From Streptomyces antarcticus (GTDB lineage Bacteria > Actinomycetota > Actinomycetes > Streptomycetales > Streptomycetaceae): a stretch of DNA of 64,000 bases. The notes under the pieces were generated by a model that made no database searches, was not told the origin of the DNA, and was given only the letters and a program-made list of their open reading frames with translations. Shown one piece after another: positions 51,576-60,233 of this stretch. How positions within the stretch are numbered: the first letter of the stretch is position 1; every line of letters begins with the position of its first letter. The DNA lies in the NCBI RefSeq assembly GCF_026627255.1, contig NZ_JAPNLM010000008.1:62001-126000 (forward strand), given 5' to 3'. Both the position numbers and the translations under genes were made by a program.

Positions 51576-52718
51576 TCAGCCCAGGAGGGAACGGCCGATG
51601 ATCTCCTTCATGATCTCGGTCGTGCCGCCGTAGATGGTCTGGATGCGGCCGTCGACGAAGGCGCGCGCCACCCGGTACTCGGTCATGTAGCCGTATCCGC
51701 CGTGGAGTTGGAGGCAGCGGTCGGCGACCCGCTTCTGGAGCTCGGTCGCCCACCACTTGGCCATGGAGGCGTGGACGTGGTCGAGTTCGCCCGCGGTGTG
51801 GTCGGCAATGCACCGGTCGAGGAAGGTACGGGTGACGGCGCACTCGGTGGCCATCTCCGCGATCTCGAACCGGATGTGCTGGAGCTTGGCGAGCGGCCGC
51901 CCGAAGGCCTCGCGCTCCTTCACGTACCGCGTGGTGATCTCCAGCAGGTGTTCGGAGGCGGCGATGGCGGCCATCGCGATGCCCATCCGCTCCTGCGCGA
52001 GGTTGGTCATCAGGTGGACGAAGGCGCCGTTCAGCTCCCCGAGCAGGTTCTCCTTCGGCACGCGCACGTCGTGGAAGAACAGCTCGGCGGTGTCCTGGGC
52101 CTTCTGTCCGATCTTGTCGAGGTTGCGGCCGCGCTCGAAGCCCTCGGCGCCGCGCTCGACGACGAGCAGCGACAGGCCGTGCGCCCCGCCGTCGGGCGTG
52201 GTCTTGGCGACCACGATGACCAGGTCGGCGAGGATGCCGTTGGAGATGAAGGTCTTCGAACCGTTCAGCACCCAGTGGTCGCCGCGGTCCTCGGCCGTCG
52301 TACGGATCGCCTGGAGGTCGGAGCCGGCGCCCGGTTCGGTCATCGCTATGGCCGTGATGGTCTCGCCGGAGCAGAAGCCGGGCAGCCAGCGGCGCTTCTG
52401 CTCCTCGGTGGCCAGCGAGGTCAGGTACGGGCCGATGATGTCGTTGTGCAGCCCGATGGCGAGCCCGGGGGCGCCCGCCCGGGTGAACTCCTCGGCGATC
52501 ACGGCCGCGTACCGGAAGTCGGGGTTGCCGCCGCCCCCGTACTCCTCCGGGACGGCCAGGCCCAGCAGCCCCTGGCGGCCGGCGGCGCGCCACGCCTCCC
52601 GGCTGACGATGCCGTCCTTCTCCCACTGCTCGTAGTGCGGCAGCACCTCCTTGGCGAGGAAGGTGCGGACGGTCTCGCGGAACGCCTCGTGGTCGGCGTC
52701 GAAGATCTGGCGCTGCAT
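51576..52718 (-). CDS. Acyl-CoA dehydrogenase
   Basis: A 380-residue flavoenzyme, first oxidation of beta-oxidation. The FAD/substrate segments AIAMTEPGAGSDLQ and NGSKTFISNG are present, as is the catalytic-base loop IQTIYGGTTEIMKEIIGRSLLG near the C-terminus. The length is normal. The ATG at 52718 starts MQRQIFDADHEAFRETVRTFL. It starts 11 bp after the truncated oxidoreductase stop, so it is within the same operon. Confidence 0.95.
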   Translation of the reverse strand: MQRQIFDADHEAFRETVRTFLAKEVLPHYEQWEKDGIVSREAWRAAGRQGLLGLAVPEEYGGGGNPDFRYAAVIAEEFTRAGAPGLAIGLHNDIIGPYLTSLATEEQKRRWLPGFCSGETITAIAMTEPGAGSDLQAIRTTAEDRGDHWVLNGSKTFISNGILADLVIVVAKTTPDGGAHGLSLLVVERGAEGFERGRNLDKIGQKAQDTAELFFHDVRVPKENLLGELNGAFVHLMTNLAQERMGIAMAAIAASEHLLEITTRYVKEREAFGRPLAKLQHIRFEIAEMATECAVTRTFLDRCIADHTAGELDHVHASMAKWWATELQKRVADRCLQLHGGYGYMTEYRVARAFVDGRIQTIYGGTTEIMKEIIGRSLLG

Positions 52719-52729
52719 GGGTCGGCTCC

Positions 52730-53017
52730 TTAAAGCCAGTTCCTGACGGTTTCGATCAGCCGGGCCGGCTCGGGGCCGACCGGCGTGACGTTGAGCATGG
52801 TGACGCCCGCCTCGCGGAAGGCCTCGACGCGCTCGCGGACGTACCCCTCGGGCCCGCAGAGCGTCATCAGTTCACAGAACTCGTCCGGTACGGCGGCCGC
52901 GGCGTCGCGCGTGCGCCCGGCGAGGTAGAGCTCCTGGATCTTCCGGGCCGCTTCGCCGTACCCGTAGGCGACGGCGAGGTCGTTGTAGCCCGCGTGGAGC
53001 GTCATGGACAGCTCCAT
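52730..53017 (-). pseudogene. Truncated F420-dependent LLM-class oxidoreductase (C-terminal part)
   Basis: 95 residues corresponding to the C-terminal quarter of luciferase-like F420-dependent oxidoreductases (GYNDLAVAYGYGEAARKIQELYLAGRTRDAAAAVPDEF, LTLCGPEGYVRERVEAFREAGVT, then NVTPVG). The FAD/F420-binding barrel N-terminus is absent. The start ATG (53017) overlaps the CoA-transferase stop (TGATG) and the frame is intact to its stop, so it may still be translated. It is best read as a deletion remnant that became fused in register into the operon. A trimmed functional protein is less likely because the cofactor site is gone. Confidence 0.75.
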
Positions 53018-54237
53018 CAGCCCTCCTCCCCCGGCTCCCGCTCGGCGGACTGCTGCGCGGAGGGCTGCAGCTCCTCGGCCTTCGCCGCCTCCACCGCGTC
53101 CGCATCCGCATCCGCATCCGCCTCCAGCAGCGCCGGCACGCCCCAGTCGGCGGCCACCGACTCGGTGTGCGCACCCGGGCGGGCCGGGCCGCTCGTCACG
53201 GACGCCGGGGTCGCCGAGAACCGCGGCGCGGGTGCGGGCTGGACGATCCCGCCGAAGTCGGTGAAGGTGCCGCGGGCCGCGAGGTGCGGGTGGTCCGGCG
53301 CCTCTCGCAGCGAAAGCACGGGCGCGACGCAGGCGTCGGTCCCCTCGAAGAACGCCGTCCACTCGGCGCGCGTACGGGTCCGGAAGCGCTCGGCGACGGC
53401 CTCGCGGAGCTCGCCCCACCGGGCGAGGTCCTTGCGGGCGGGGGCCCGGTCGGCGATGCCGAGCAGCTCGGTGAAGGTGTCGTAGAACTGCTGCTCCAGC
53501 GCGCCGACCGCCATGTACTGCCCGTCGGAGGTCTCGTAGGTGCCGTAGAAGGGGCAGCCGCCGTCGAGGAGGTTGGCCCCGCGCCGGTCCTGCCAGCCAC
53601 CGGCCGCCATCATGCCGTGGATCATCGCGGTGAGGTGGGCGGTGCCGTCCACGATGGCCGCGTCGACGACCTGGCCGGCGCCGGTGGCACGCGCGTGCTG
53701 GAGGGCGGCGAGGACACCGATGACCAGGTAGAGCGAGCCGCCCGCGTAGTCCCCGACCAGGTTGGCGGGGACGGCCGGGGGCCCGTCCGGCTCGCCGATC
53801 ATGCCCAGCGCCCCGGTCACGGCGATGTAGGCGATGTCGTGCCCGGCGGTGTGGGCCAGCGGGCCGTCCTGGCCCCAGCCGGTCATCCGGCCGTAGACCA
53901 GCCGCGGGTTGCGCGCGTGGCAGTCGGCCGGGCCGACGCCGAGCCGCTCGGCGACCCCCGGGCGGAAGCCCTCGACGAGCACGTCGGCCCGCTCGACGAG
54001 GTCCAGGACGCGGGCCGGGCCCCCGGCAGACTTGAGGTCGAGCAGGACGGAACGCTTGTTGCGGTTGGTGACGTCGTACGCGGGATTGACCGCGAGCCCG
54101 CCCCCGCCGGGCCGGTCCACCCGTACGACGTCCGCCCCCAGGTCGGCGAGGAGCATCGCGGCGAACGGGCCCGGGCCGATGCCCGCCAGTTCGACGACGC
54201 GCACCCCGGAGAGCGGACCGTTCCCTGTCACTGCCAT
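53017..54237 (-). CDS. CaiB/BaiF-type CoA-transferase (alpha-methylacyl-CoA racemase-like)
   Basis: A 406-residue class III CoA-transferase-family enzyme. It has the N-terminal VVELAGIGPGPFAAMLLADLGADVVRVDRP, NRNKRSVLLDLK, and the catalytic-Asp loop in VGDYAGGSLYLVIGVLAAL. It matches alpha-methylacyl-CoA racemases (YGRMTGWGQDGPLAHTAGHDIAY). Racemases of this type allow branched fatty acids to enter beta-oxidation. The C-terminus ends with an Ala/Asp repeat (ADADADAD) and Glu-rich tail. ATG at 54237; the first gene of the operon. Confidence 0.92.
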   Translation of the reverse strand: MAVTGNGPLSGVRVVELAGIGPGPFAAMLLADLGADVVRVDRPGGGGLAVNPAYDVTNRNKRSVLLDLKSAGGPARVLDLVERADVLVEGFRPGVAERLGVGPADCHARNPRLVYGRMTGWGQDGPLAHTAGHDIAYIAVTGALGMIGEPDGPPAVPANLVGDYAGGSLYLVIGVLAALQHARATGAGQVVDAAIVDGTAHLTAMIHGMMAAGGWQDRRGANLLDGGCPFYGTYETSDGQYMAVGALEQQFYDTFTELLGIADRAPARKDLARWGELREAVAERFRTRTRAEWTAFFEGTDACVAPVLSLREAPDHPHLAARGTFTDFGGIVQPAPAPRFSATPASVTSGPARPGAHTESVAADWGVPALLEADADADADAVEAAKAEELQPSAQQSAEREPGEEG

Positions 54238-54276
54238 CGGGCCCCCAGCGTCTCTGGTCTGCGACTGTGTGACACA

Positions 54277-54293
54277 ACTGATGTAACACCAGT
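54277..54293. promoter_or_regulatory. 17-bp dyad, likely operator of the beta-oxidation operon
   Basis: ACTGATGTAACACCAGT reads ACTGnTGTnACAnCAGT on both strands; only the centre and one symmetric pair deviate. It lies 40 bp upstream of the CoA-transferase start codon, where a TetR- or GntR-type repressor would act. No such regulator gene is adjacent. Confidence 0.6.
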
Positions 54294-54501
54294 GATGCTA
54301 GGAACGTGCCGCCCTCCGCACAAGCCCTTGGGCGAGCAAGCGCTTAGCAGTCTGTCCCGATCAGGGCGGATAGGGGCGGTGGACCGCGCCTGCCTCCGCC
54401 AAACTGGATGCCCTACCCCCCTGATCAAGCCACGTGCGGCTATGTACTCTGAGCCTGGTTTCAAACCTGATCAAGTTCAAAAAACGAAAATAGGGGGGCC
54501 G
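54294..54501. promoter_or_regulatory. Promoter region of the secreted PKD protein
   Basis: An AT-richer stretch by the standards of the window. Two copies of CTGATCAAG (near 54420 and 54465) flank the 11-bp palindrome GGTTTCAAACC, and the leader ends AAAACGAAAATAGGGGGG just before the start. This resembles a developmentally or stress-controlled promoter, but no sigma-factor box is clear. Confidence 0.45.
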
Positions 54502-56181
54502 GTGCGCAATCGCCGACTCATGCTTTCCGCCGCCGTCATCGCGGCCGGTGTAGGTCTCATACCAGGTCTGGCCCACGCGGCCGACCCGGTCCAGCCCACC
54601 AAGTCCAGCAAGCCGGACGCCCACGGGGTCGACAGCACGCCCGACCTCACCGAGGTCGGACAGCAGAAGTTCAGCAGCCCGGCCGAGCGCACGGTCCAGT
54701 TCGCGCCGAAGGTCGACGCCAAGAGCACGGCCGCTCCGCAGGCCCAGGACGCCGTCGCCGCCGCCGACCCGACGGTCGGGCTCAGCGGCTGGGGCACCAG
54801 CGCGCGCGGCGTCCACATCGACGCCACGGTCACGAACCCGGACTCGACGCTGCTCAGCCTGAGCGTCGAATGGGGCGACGGCAGCACCGACCAGTTCAAC
54901 GTCTACGGCAACGAGACCGTGCCGCTGCAGCACTCCTACAAGGACATCGGCTACTACACGGCCAAGGTCACCCTGTCCGACAACTCGGGCGCCCGGGCCG
55001 TCAACACGATGGACCTGTGGACCCTGGGCTCCGACTTCACCCCGCACACCCCGACCCGCCTGCTCGACACCCGCGACGGCACGGGCGCACCGCGGGCCAA
55101 GGTCGCCGGTTTCGGCACCGTCAAGGTGAAGATCGAGGGCAATGCCAAGATCCCGGCCGGCGTCACGGCCGTGGTCCTCAACGTCACCGTCACCAACGCC
55201 ACCAGCTCGGGCCACATCACCGCGTACGGCTCGGGCGACGACCGCCCGACCTCGTCGAACGTGAACTACAACGCCGGCCAGACCGTCCCGAACCTGGTGA
55301 TCGTGCCGGTCGGCGAAGACGGTTACGTCGACCTGTACAACCGCAGTGGCGGCACGGTCGACTTGATCGCCGACGTCACCGGCTACTTCACCCACACCAC
55401 GTCCAGCGGCTACACCCCGCTGGCCCCCTCCCGTCTCGTCGACACCCGCTCCGGGCTCGGCACGCAGAGGGGGCAGGTGCCCGGGGCCGGCACGTTCAAC
55501 GTCCAGATCGCCGGCCGCAACAACGTTCCTGCCTCCGGCGTGACCGCGGTCGCGCTGAACGTGACCATCACCGAGCCCAAGAGCGACGGCCACCTGAGCG
55601 TGTTCCCGAGCGGGCAGCAGGCCACGACGTCCAACCTGAACTTCAGCGCCGGCCAGACCATCGCCAACGCGGTGATCGTCCCCGTCGGCCAGGACGGCAA
55701 GATCAGCGTGCGCAACGGCGCCTGGGGCGCGACCGACGTCATCGTCGACGTCGTCGGCTTCTACAGCCCGGCCGGCGAGGGCGCCTACCGTCCGGTCCAG
55801 CCCGAGCGCCTGCTCGACACCCGCGGCGACGACAACTGGGACTCCGGCCCGCTCGACGACTTCGGCTACGCCTACATCCCGCTGGGCCACAACCGTTCCC
55901 ACGAGACCAGCTGGGTCCTGAACACCACCGTCACCGACACGAAGGCCAACGGCTTCCTCGGCGTCGTGCCGGACCCGAACACGGTGTACGCGTACGACAA
56001 CGACTTCGCGTCGTGGCCGCCCGCGCCCACCTCGTCCACCCTGAACTGGACGCCGGGCAAGACCGTCCCGAACTTGGTCCAGGCGACCGGCGGCCCCGAC
56101 GGCATCGTCGACTTCTTCAACCAGAGCTACGGCACCACCCACCTGATCGTCGACATCTTCGGCTACTACGACAAGAGCTGA
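54502..56181 (+). CDS. Secreted PKD-domain protein with three tandem beta repeats
   Basis: A 559-residue exported protein. The signal peptide (VRNRRLMLSAAVIAAGVGLIPGLAHA) is followed by a charged spacer, one PKD-like domain (about residues 95-170, VEWGDGSTDQF ... VPLQHSYKDIGYY) and three ~125-residue repeats beginning TRLLDTRDGTG, SRLVDTRSGLG and ERLLDTRGDDN. Each ends with a DVTGYF/DVVGFY/DIFGYY-type strand. Such repeats are common in secreted actinobacterial proteins and no catalytic residues stand out, so it is probably structural or adhesive. The GTG at 54502 follows AGGGGGG. A strong terminator follows. Confidence 0.88.
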   Translation: MRNRRLMLSAAVIAAGVGLIPGLAHAADPVQPTKSSKPDAHGVDSTPDLTEVGQQKFSSPAERTVQFAPKVDAKSTAAPQAQDAVAAADPTVGLSGWGTSARGVHIDATVTNPDSTLLSLSVEWGDGSTDQFNVYGNETVPLQHSYKDIGYYTAKVTLSDNSGARAVNTMDLWTLGSDFTPHTPTRLLDTRDGTGAPRAKVAGFGTVKVKIEGNAKIPAGVTAVVLNVTVTNATSSGHITAYGSGDDRPTSSNVNYNAGQTVPNLVIVPVGEDGYVDLYNRSGGTVDLIADVTGYFTHTTSSGYTPLAPSRLVDTRSGLGTQRGQVPGAGTFNVQIAGRNNVPASGVTAVALNVTITEPKSDGHLSVFPSGQQATTSNLNFSAGQTIANAVIVPVGQDGKISVRNGAWGATDVIVDVVGFYSPAGEGAYRPVQPERLLDTRGDDNWDSGPLDDFGYAYIPLGHNRSHETSWVLNTTVTDTKANGFLGVVPDPNTVYAYDNDFASWPPAPTSSTLNWTPGKTVPNLVQATGGPDGIVDFFNQSYGTTHLIVDIFGYYDKS

Positions 56182-56203
56182 CCACCAGCCAGCTCTGCAC
56201 CCC

Positions 56204-56242
56204 GTGCCCCGGGGACGGCCGCTCCGGCCGTCCCCGGGGCAC
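56204..56242 (+). terminator. Terminator after the PKD protein gene
   Basis: A perfect 17-bp GC stem (GTGCCCCGGGGACGGCC and its complement) with loop GCTCC, 22 bases after the stop codon. Confidence 0.85.
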
Positions 56243-56357
56243 GGCCCTGTACGGACCGCCCGCCCGGACCTCCCCCACGGACCTCCGGCGCGGGCACGCT
56301 AGCCTCGGCGGGCGACAGCGGCCAGAGGACGCGATGACGGACGAAGGAGTTCGCGCG

Positions 56358-57536
56358 ATGGACCAGGAACGTAACTACGACGTGGTGCTCTACGGCGCCA
56401 CGGGCTTCGTCGGAGCGCTGACCGCCGAGTACCTCGCCGCGCACGCGCCCGCGGGCTGCCGCTGGGCCCTGGCCGGCCGGAACCCGGCGAAACTGGAGCT
56501 GCTGCGCGAGCGGCTCGCCGCCATCGACCCGGCGTGCGCGAACCTTCCGCTCCTCAGGGCGGACGCGGACGACGGGGACGCCCTGCGCGAACTGGCCGCC
56601 TCCACGCGGGTGCTGGCCACGACCGTGGGCCCGTACATCTGGTACGGAGCCGAACTCGTCGCCGCCTGCGCCGAGTCCGGGACCGACTACGTGGACCTCA
56701 CCGGCGAGCCGGAGTTCGTGGACCGGATGTACGTCGAGCACGACGCACGGGCCCGGGAGACCGGCGCCCGGCTCGTCCACGCCTGCGGCTTCGACTCGAT
56801 CCCGGCCGACCTGGGGGCGTACTTCACGGTCGGACAGCTGCCCGCGGGCGTCCCGCTGCGCGTCGACGGGTTCCTGAGGTCCAACGCCTTCTTCTCCGGC
56901 GGCACCCTGACGTCGGCGCTGACCGCGCTCAGCCGCGGCCCGCAGACCCTCGCGGCCGCGCGCGCCCGGCGCCTGCACGAGCCCCGGCGGTTCGACCGCC
57001 GGGCCCGCGGGCCGGTGGGAACGCCCCGGTACAGCCGGGAGACCGGCACGTGGGCGCTTCCGCTGCCCACGCTGGACCCCGCGATCGTGGCCCGCTCGGC
57101 CGCCGCCCTGGAGCGGTACGGGCCCGACTTCCGCTACCGGCACTACGCCTCCGTCAAGCACCTGCCCGTCGCGGTGGGCGGTACGGCGGCGATCGGCGCG
57201 ACGGTGGCCCTGGCCCAGGTCCCGCCGGCCCGGCGCTGGCTGATGAACCGCTGGGAGCCGGGCCGCGGACCGGACGCCGAGCGGCGGGCGCGCAGCTGGT
57301 TCACGGTGCGCTTCGTGGGCGAGGGGGGCGGGCGGCGCGTGTTCACCGAGGTCTCGGGCGGCGACCCGGGGTACGGCGAGACCGCGAAGATGCTGGCCGA
57401 GTCCGCGCTCTGCCTGGCGTACGACACCCTCCCCGACGCCGCCGGACAGCTGACGACCGCGGTGGCGATGGGCGACGCGCTGATCCCCCGCCTCCGGAAG
57501 GCCGGGATCACCTTCCGGGTGGCGGACGCCCGCTGA
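56358..57536 (+). CDS. Saccharopine-dehydrogenase-like NAD(P)-binding oxidoreductase
   Basis: A 392-residue protein of the saccharopine dehydrogenase-like/trans-acting enoyl reductase family (mycobacterial Rv2953 group). The N-terminal Rossmann motif is VVLYGATGFVGALTAEYLA, followed by WALAGRNPAKLELL, DLTGEPEFVDRM, and GARLVHACGFDSIPADLGAYF. It has a hydrophobic stretch in its C-terminal half (VAVGGTAAIGATVALAQV). Substrate unknown in Streptomyces. Start: ATG 56358 is preceded by GAAGGAG; the ATG at 56334 is less likely. Confidence 0.87.
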   Translation: MDQERNYDVVLYGATGFVGALTAEYLAAHAPAGCRWALAGRNPAKLELLRERLAAIDPACANLPLLRADADDGDALRELAASTRVLATTVGPYIWYGAELVAACAESGTDYVDLTGEPEFVDRMYVEHDARARETGARLVHACGFDSIPADLGAYFTVGQLPAGVPLRVDGFLRSNAFFSGGTLTSALTALSRGPQTLAAARARRLHEPRRFDRRARGPVGTPRYSRETGTWALPLPTLDPAIVARSAAALERYGPDFRYRHYASVKHLPVAVGGTAAIGATVALAQVPPARRWLMNRWEPGRGPDAERRARSWFTVRFVGEGGGRRVFTEVSGGDPGYGETAKMLAESALCLAYDTLPDAAGQLTTAVAMGDALIPRLRKAGITFRVADAR

Positions 57537-57597
57537 GGCACGCGGGCCCGCTGACTCCCCGACACCCTGCGGGCCGGGCGGCCCGGGGCCGCGCGCC

Positions 57598-58275
57598 TCA
57601 GGAGGCTTCCTTCAGCGCCCGGCGGCACAGGGAGTCGGCGTGCCGGGTGGTCTCGGGGATCCGGAAGCGGGGGCTCAGGGCCAGGGCGTGCGCGCAGGCG
57701 TTCTCCAGCGAAACTCGGTGGCCCACGGAGACGTACACCGGCTTGATCCCGTCCTGGGTCCGCAGCGCCCGGCCGACCTCGGCGCCGTCGGCCGCGAGCA
57801 GCGGGGCGGCGTCGCCCCGCCGGGCGCCCGGCTCCTCGTACGTGAAGGTGAACGGGTTCTTCGCGACCCCGATGGCCGGCAGCCCGGTGACCACTCCGAG
57901 GTGGCAGGCCAGGCCGAAGCCGCGGGGGTGGGCCAGCCCGTAGCCGTCGCAGACGACGAGGCCGGGCACGGTGGTGAGCGCGTCCAGGGCGGCCAGTACG
58001 GTCGGCAGCTCGCGGAAGGCGAGCAGCCCGGGCACGTACGGGAAGCTGACCCGCCCGACGGCGGTGGTCTCCTCGACCACCTCGAGGGTGGCCGCGTCGA
58101 GCACCACGGCCGCGGCGGCGACCAGGTCCCGGTCGTCGTCGTAGGCGACGTCCACTCCGGCGACGAGTCCGAGTCCGGGCGGCGGGCCGAGCTCGGTGAG
58201 CACGACCTGATGGCGTAGTTCGTCCTGTATCGCCCGGGCCTCGGCCTCGTCGGCGGGGGTCTTCACACTTGTCAT
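57598..58275 (-). CDS. nfi: Endonuclease V
   Basis: A 225-residue endonuclease V, which cuts DNA near deoxyinosine and other deaminated bases (RNA inosine also in some members). Active-site acidic residues are in GVDVAYDDD, and the fold has VSFPYVPGLLAFRELP and the characteristic VCDGYGLAHPRGFGLACHLG. The length is normal for the family. ATG at 58275; 26 bp from the divergent YciI gene, so the promoters overlap. Confidence 0.95.
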   Translation of the reverse strand: MTSVKTPADEAEARAIQDELRHQVVLTELGPPPGLGLVAGVDVAYDDDRDLVAAAAVVLDAATLEVVEETTAVGRVSFPYVPGLLAFRELPTVLAALDALTTVPGLVVCDGYGLAHPRGFGLACHLGVVTGLPAIGVAKNPFTFTYEEPGARRGDAAPLLAADGAEVGRALRTQDGIKPVYVSVGHRVSLENACAHALALSPRFRIPETTRHADSLCRRALKEAS

Positions 58276-58301
58276 GATGGGGCGAGAGTAGCCTGGCGAT
58301 C

Positions 58302-58601
58302 ATGTTCGTCATGGAGCTCACCTACACCGCGCCCGTCGAAGCCGTCGAGGACGAGATGGACGCCCACATCGCCTGGCTGGACGGCCATTACGCCGCGGGC
58401 ATCTTCCTCGCGTCGGGCCGCAAGGTCCCGCGCGACGGGGGGATCATCCTGGCCGGCGGGGTCTCCCGCGGGGAGATCGAGAAGATCGCGGCCGAGGACC
58501 CCTTCGTCGTGGCGGACGTCTGCGCGTACCGCATCACGGAGTTCATCGCGACGAAGACCTCGGCGGACCTGTCGACGGTACGCGAGAACCCGGCGGTGTA
58601 G
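58302..58601 (+). CDS. YciI-family protein
   Basis: A 99-residue ferredoxin-fold YciI-like protein (MFVMELTYTAPVEAVEDEMDAHIAWLDGHYAAGIFLASG). The conserved His of the AHIAWL segment and the Asp of the helix are kept. The family contains dehydrochlorinase-like or stress proteins of ill-defined role. ATG at 58302. Followed by a convergent hairpin terminator shared with the beta-propeller gene. Confidence 0.88.
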   Translation: MFVMELTYTAPVEAVEDEMDAHIAWLDGHYAAGIFLASGRKVPRDGGIILAGGVSRGEIEKIAAEDPFVVADVCAYRITEFIATKTSADLSTVRENPAV

Positions 58602-58625
58602 GGGGCGGGGGTAAGGGGGCGGGTC

Positions 58626-58644
58626 GGGCCTGGTCACCAGGCCC
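58626..58644. terminator. Bidirectional terminator between YciI and beta-propeller genes
   Basis: GGGCCTGG-TCA-CCAGGCCC, a perfect 8-bp stem with a three-base loop in the 50-bp convergent gap. Confidence 0.7.
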
Positions 58645-58651
58645 CGCGGCG

Positions 58652-59860
58652 TCACTTCCGTTCCAGGCGGGCCACCCGGCCCTTCTCGCCCGCCGCCCAG
58701 CAGCCGCCGTCGGGGGCGCAGTCGACCGTGTCGAACGACCCCGCCTCCAGCGGCCGCCAGGTGCGGCCCCCGTCCGCGGTGACGTCCGTGCCCGTCGGCC
58801 CCACCGCCAGCGCCGTGTCCGCGCCGTACGGGTACCAGGCCGTACCCGACCGGTACGCCGGGGGCGGGGTCGCCGCCTGGCGCCAGCTGCGGCCGCCGTC
58901 GGAGGAACGGGCCGCGGCCAGCGGCGAAGCCTCGCCGGTGCGGTAGTCACCGCCGACCGCGAGTCCCCTCGTACGGTCGCGGAAGGCCAGGGCGAAGACC
59001 CCGCGCGCCGGGTCGCCGGCCGGGAGGGTGGATTCGGCGACCCGCCAGGTCAGACCGCGGTCGGCGGAGTGCAGGACCCGTGCGGTCGCCCCGCCGCCGG
59101 TGGCCAGCCAGACGTCCCGCGAGCCCGCGGCGGTCAGGCACTGGCCGCTCGCGGCGAAGCCCGCCTCGCCCGGCAGGGCGGACGGCATGCCCTTGTCCGG
59201 CAGCACCCGCCAGGTCCGCCCGCCGTCGTCGGTCGCCAGGATGCGGAACCTGCCGTCGACCGGATCGCTCACCGCCAGCCCGTGCCGGGAGTCGAAGAAG
59301 GTCAGGCAGTCGTAGAAGGCCCGGGGGTCGGAGTTCCGGAAGGTCTCGGTCCAGGTGGCGCCGCCGTCCTCGGTACGCAGCACCCTGGAGGCCTCGCCCT
59401 CGCCGATGGACAGGGCCACCGCCCGCCGGGAGTCGAAGGCCTCCACGTCGCGGAGCTCCAGCGCCTCCGCGACCGCGCCGGGCGGCGAGACGTCCCGCCA
59501 GTTTCGGCCGCCGTCCACGGTGCGCAGCACGGTTCCCTTGGAGCCGGCCGCCCAGGCCGTGGTCCGGCTGACGGCGGCCAGCCCGCGGAAGCGTGAGCCC
59601 GCGGCGCTCTCGCCGGTCTCCTTCAGCGCCCAGCCCACACCGCGCAGGCCGTACCCCCCGCGCCCGCTCCCCGCCGCCTCTGCCCCGGACGCACCGGACG
59701 CGGCACCCGCCAACTCCGCGCCCAGCGCCTCCGCCACGCCGGTCTCCGTGCCTCCGGGCTCCGTACCTCCGGGCTCCGCACCCGCCTGCGCGGGGGCCGC
59801 CAGCACCCCCACCAGCAGAGCCGCGGCTCCCACGCCCACCCCAAATCCCAGAAGTCTCAT
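58652..59860 (-). CDS. Secreted YCF48/BNR-type beta-propeller protein
   Basis: A 402-residue exported repeat protein. The signal peptide (MRLLGFGVGVGAAALLVGVLAAPAQA) precedes a ~50-residue Gly/Glu/Thr spacer and then about six or seven blades with the D-G-G-x-x-W signature (TVDGGRNWRDV, TEDGGATWTET, ATDDGGRTWRVL, SADRGLTWRVA, SSDGGRSWRQA, TADGGRTWRPL). Relatives include YCF48 assembly factors and sialidase-like repeats, with no catalytic residues evident here. Annotated as oxidoreductases in some genomes without evidence. ATG at 59860. Confidence 0.88.
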   Translation of the reverse strand: MRLLGFGVGVGAAALLVGVLAAPAQAGAEPGGTEPGGTETGVAEALGAELAGAASGASGAEAAGSGRGGYGLRGVGWALKETGESAAGSRFRGLAAVSRTTAWAAGSKGTVLRTVDGGRNWRDVSPPGAVAEALELRDVEAFDSRRAVALSIGEGEASRVLRTEDGGATWTETFRNSDPRAFYDCLTFFDSRHGLAVSDPVDGRFRILATDDGGRTWRVLPDKGMPSALPGEAGFAASGQCLTAAGSRDVWLATGGGATARVLHSADRGLTWRVAESTLPAGDPARGVFALAFRDRTRGLAVGGDYRTGEASPLAAARSSDGGRSWRQAATPPPAYRSGTAWYPYGADTALAVGPTGTDVTADGGRTWRPLEAGSFDTVDCAPDGGCWAAGEKGRVARLERK

Positions 59861-60233
59861 GGCGCCGGAAGCTAACGCACCCCGGAACCGCCGTCCAGGG
59901 CGCCTCACCGCCCACCCCGGCGAGACGGCGCTCGGGCGGTGCTCGGGCGGTGCTCGGGGCGGTGCTCAACGGGTGTTCGGGCGGTGCTTGGGCCTGTCGA
60001 GTGAGCGGTAACCGGCCCTTTTCAGGCAGTCGCGCGGCCCGTGTCACACACTGCCCGCCCTTCGGGCGTATCCGGCCACCTGGTCACTCTGTGCGATCAC
60101 ACAGGAGACTTCCGGCCAATCGGTGACACAGGTCACGTCACCCTCCATGCACGGAATCGCCGATTCCGGCGTCTACCGGGTTGCCGGGTTCCACCCACAG
60201 CCCGGCAGCAGATCCGCCGCAAGGGAGTGTGCC
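59861..60233. promoter_or_regulatory. Repeat tract and ssgD upstream region with a Crp-like site
   Basis: No gene is supported in this 373-bp gap. The left part, 59930-59993, iterates an 11-bp unit near GCTCGGGCGGT. The right part is less GC-rich and carries GTG-N6-GTCAC at 60123-60136 (listed separately), plus an imperfect GTGCGATCACAC at about 60092. These lie ~100-140 bp above the ssgD start. Confidence 0.5.
60123..60136 (+). promoter_or_regulatory. Crp-like binding site upstream of ssgD
   Basis: GTGACACAGGTCAC fits the Streptomyces Crp consensus GTG-N6-G-N-CAC and the enterobacterial GTGA-N6-TCAC. It lies 98 bp upstream of the ssgD start codon. Crp coordinates germination and development in Streptomyces, which suits a sporulation gene target. 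Confidence 0.55.
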
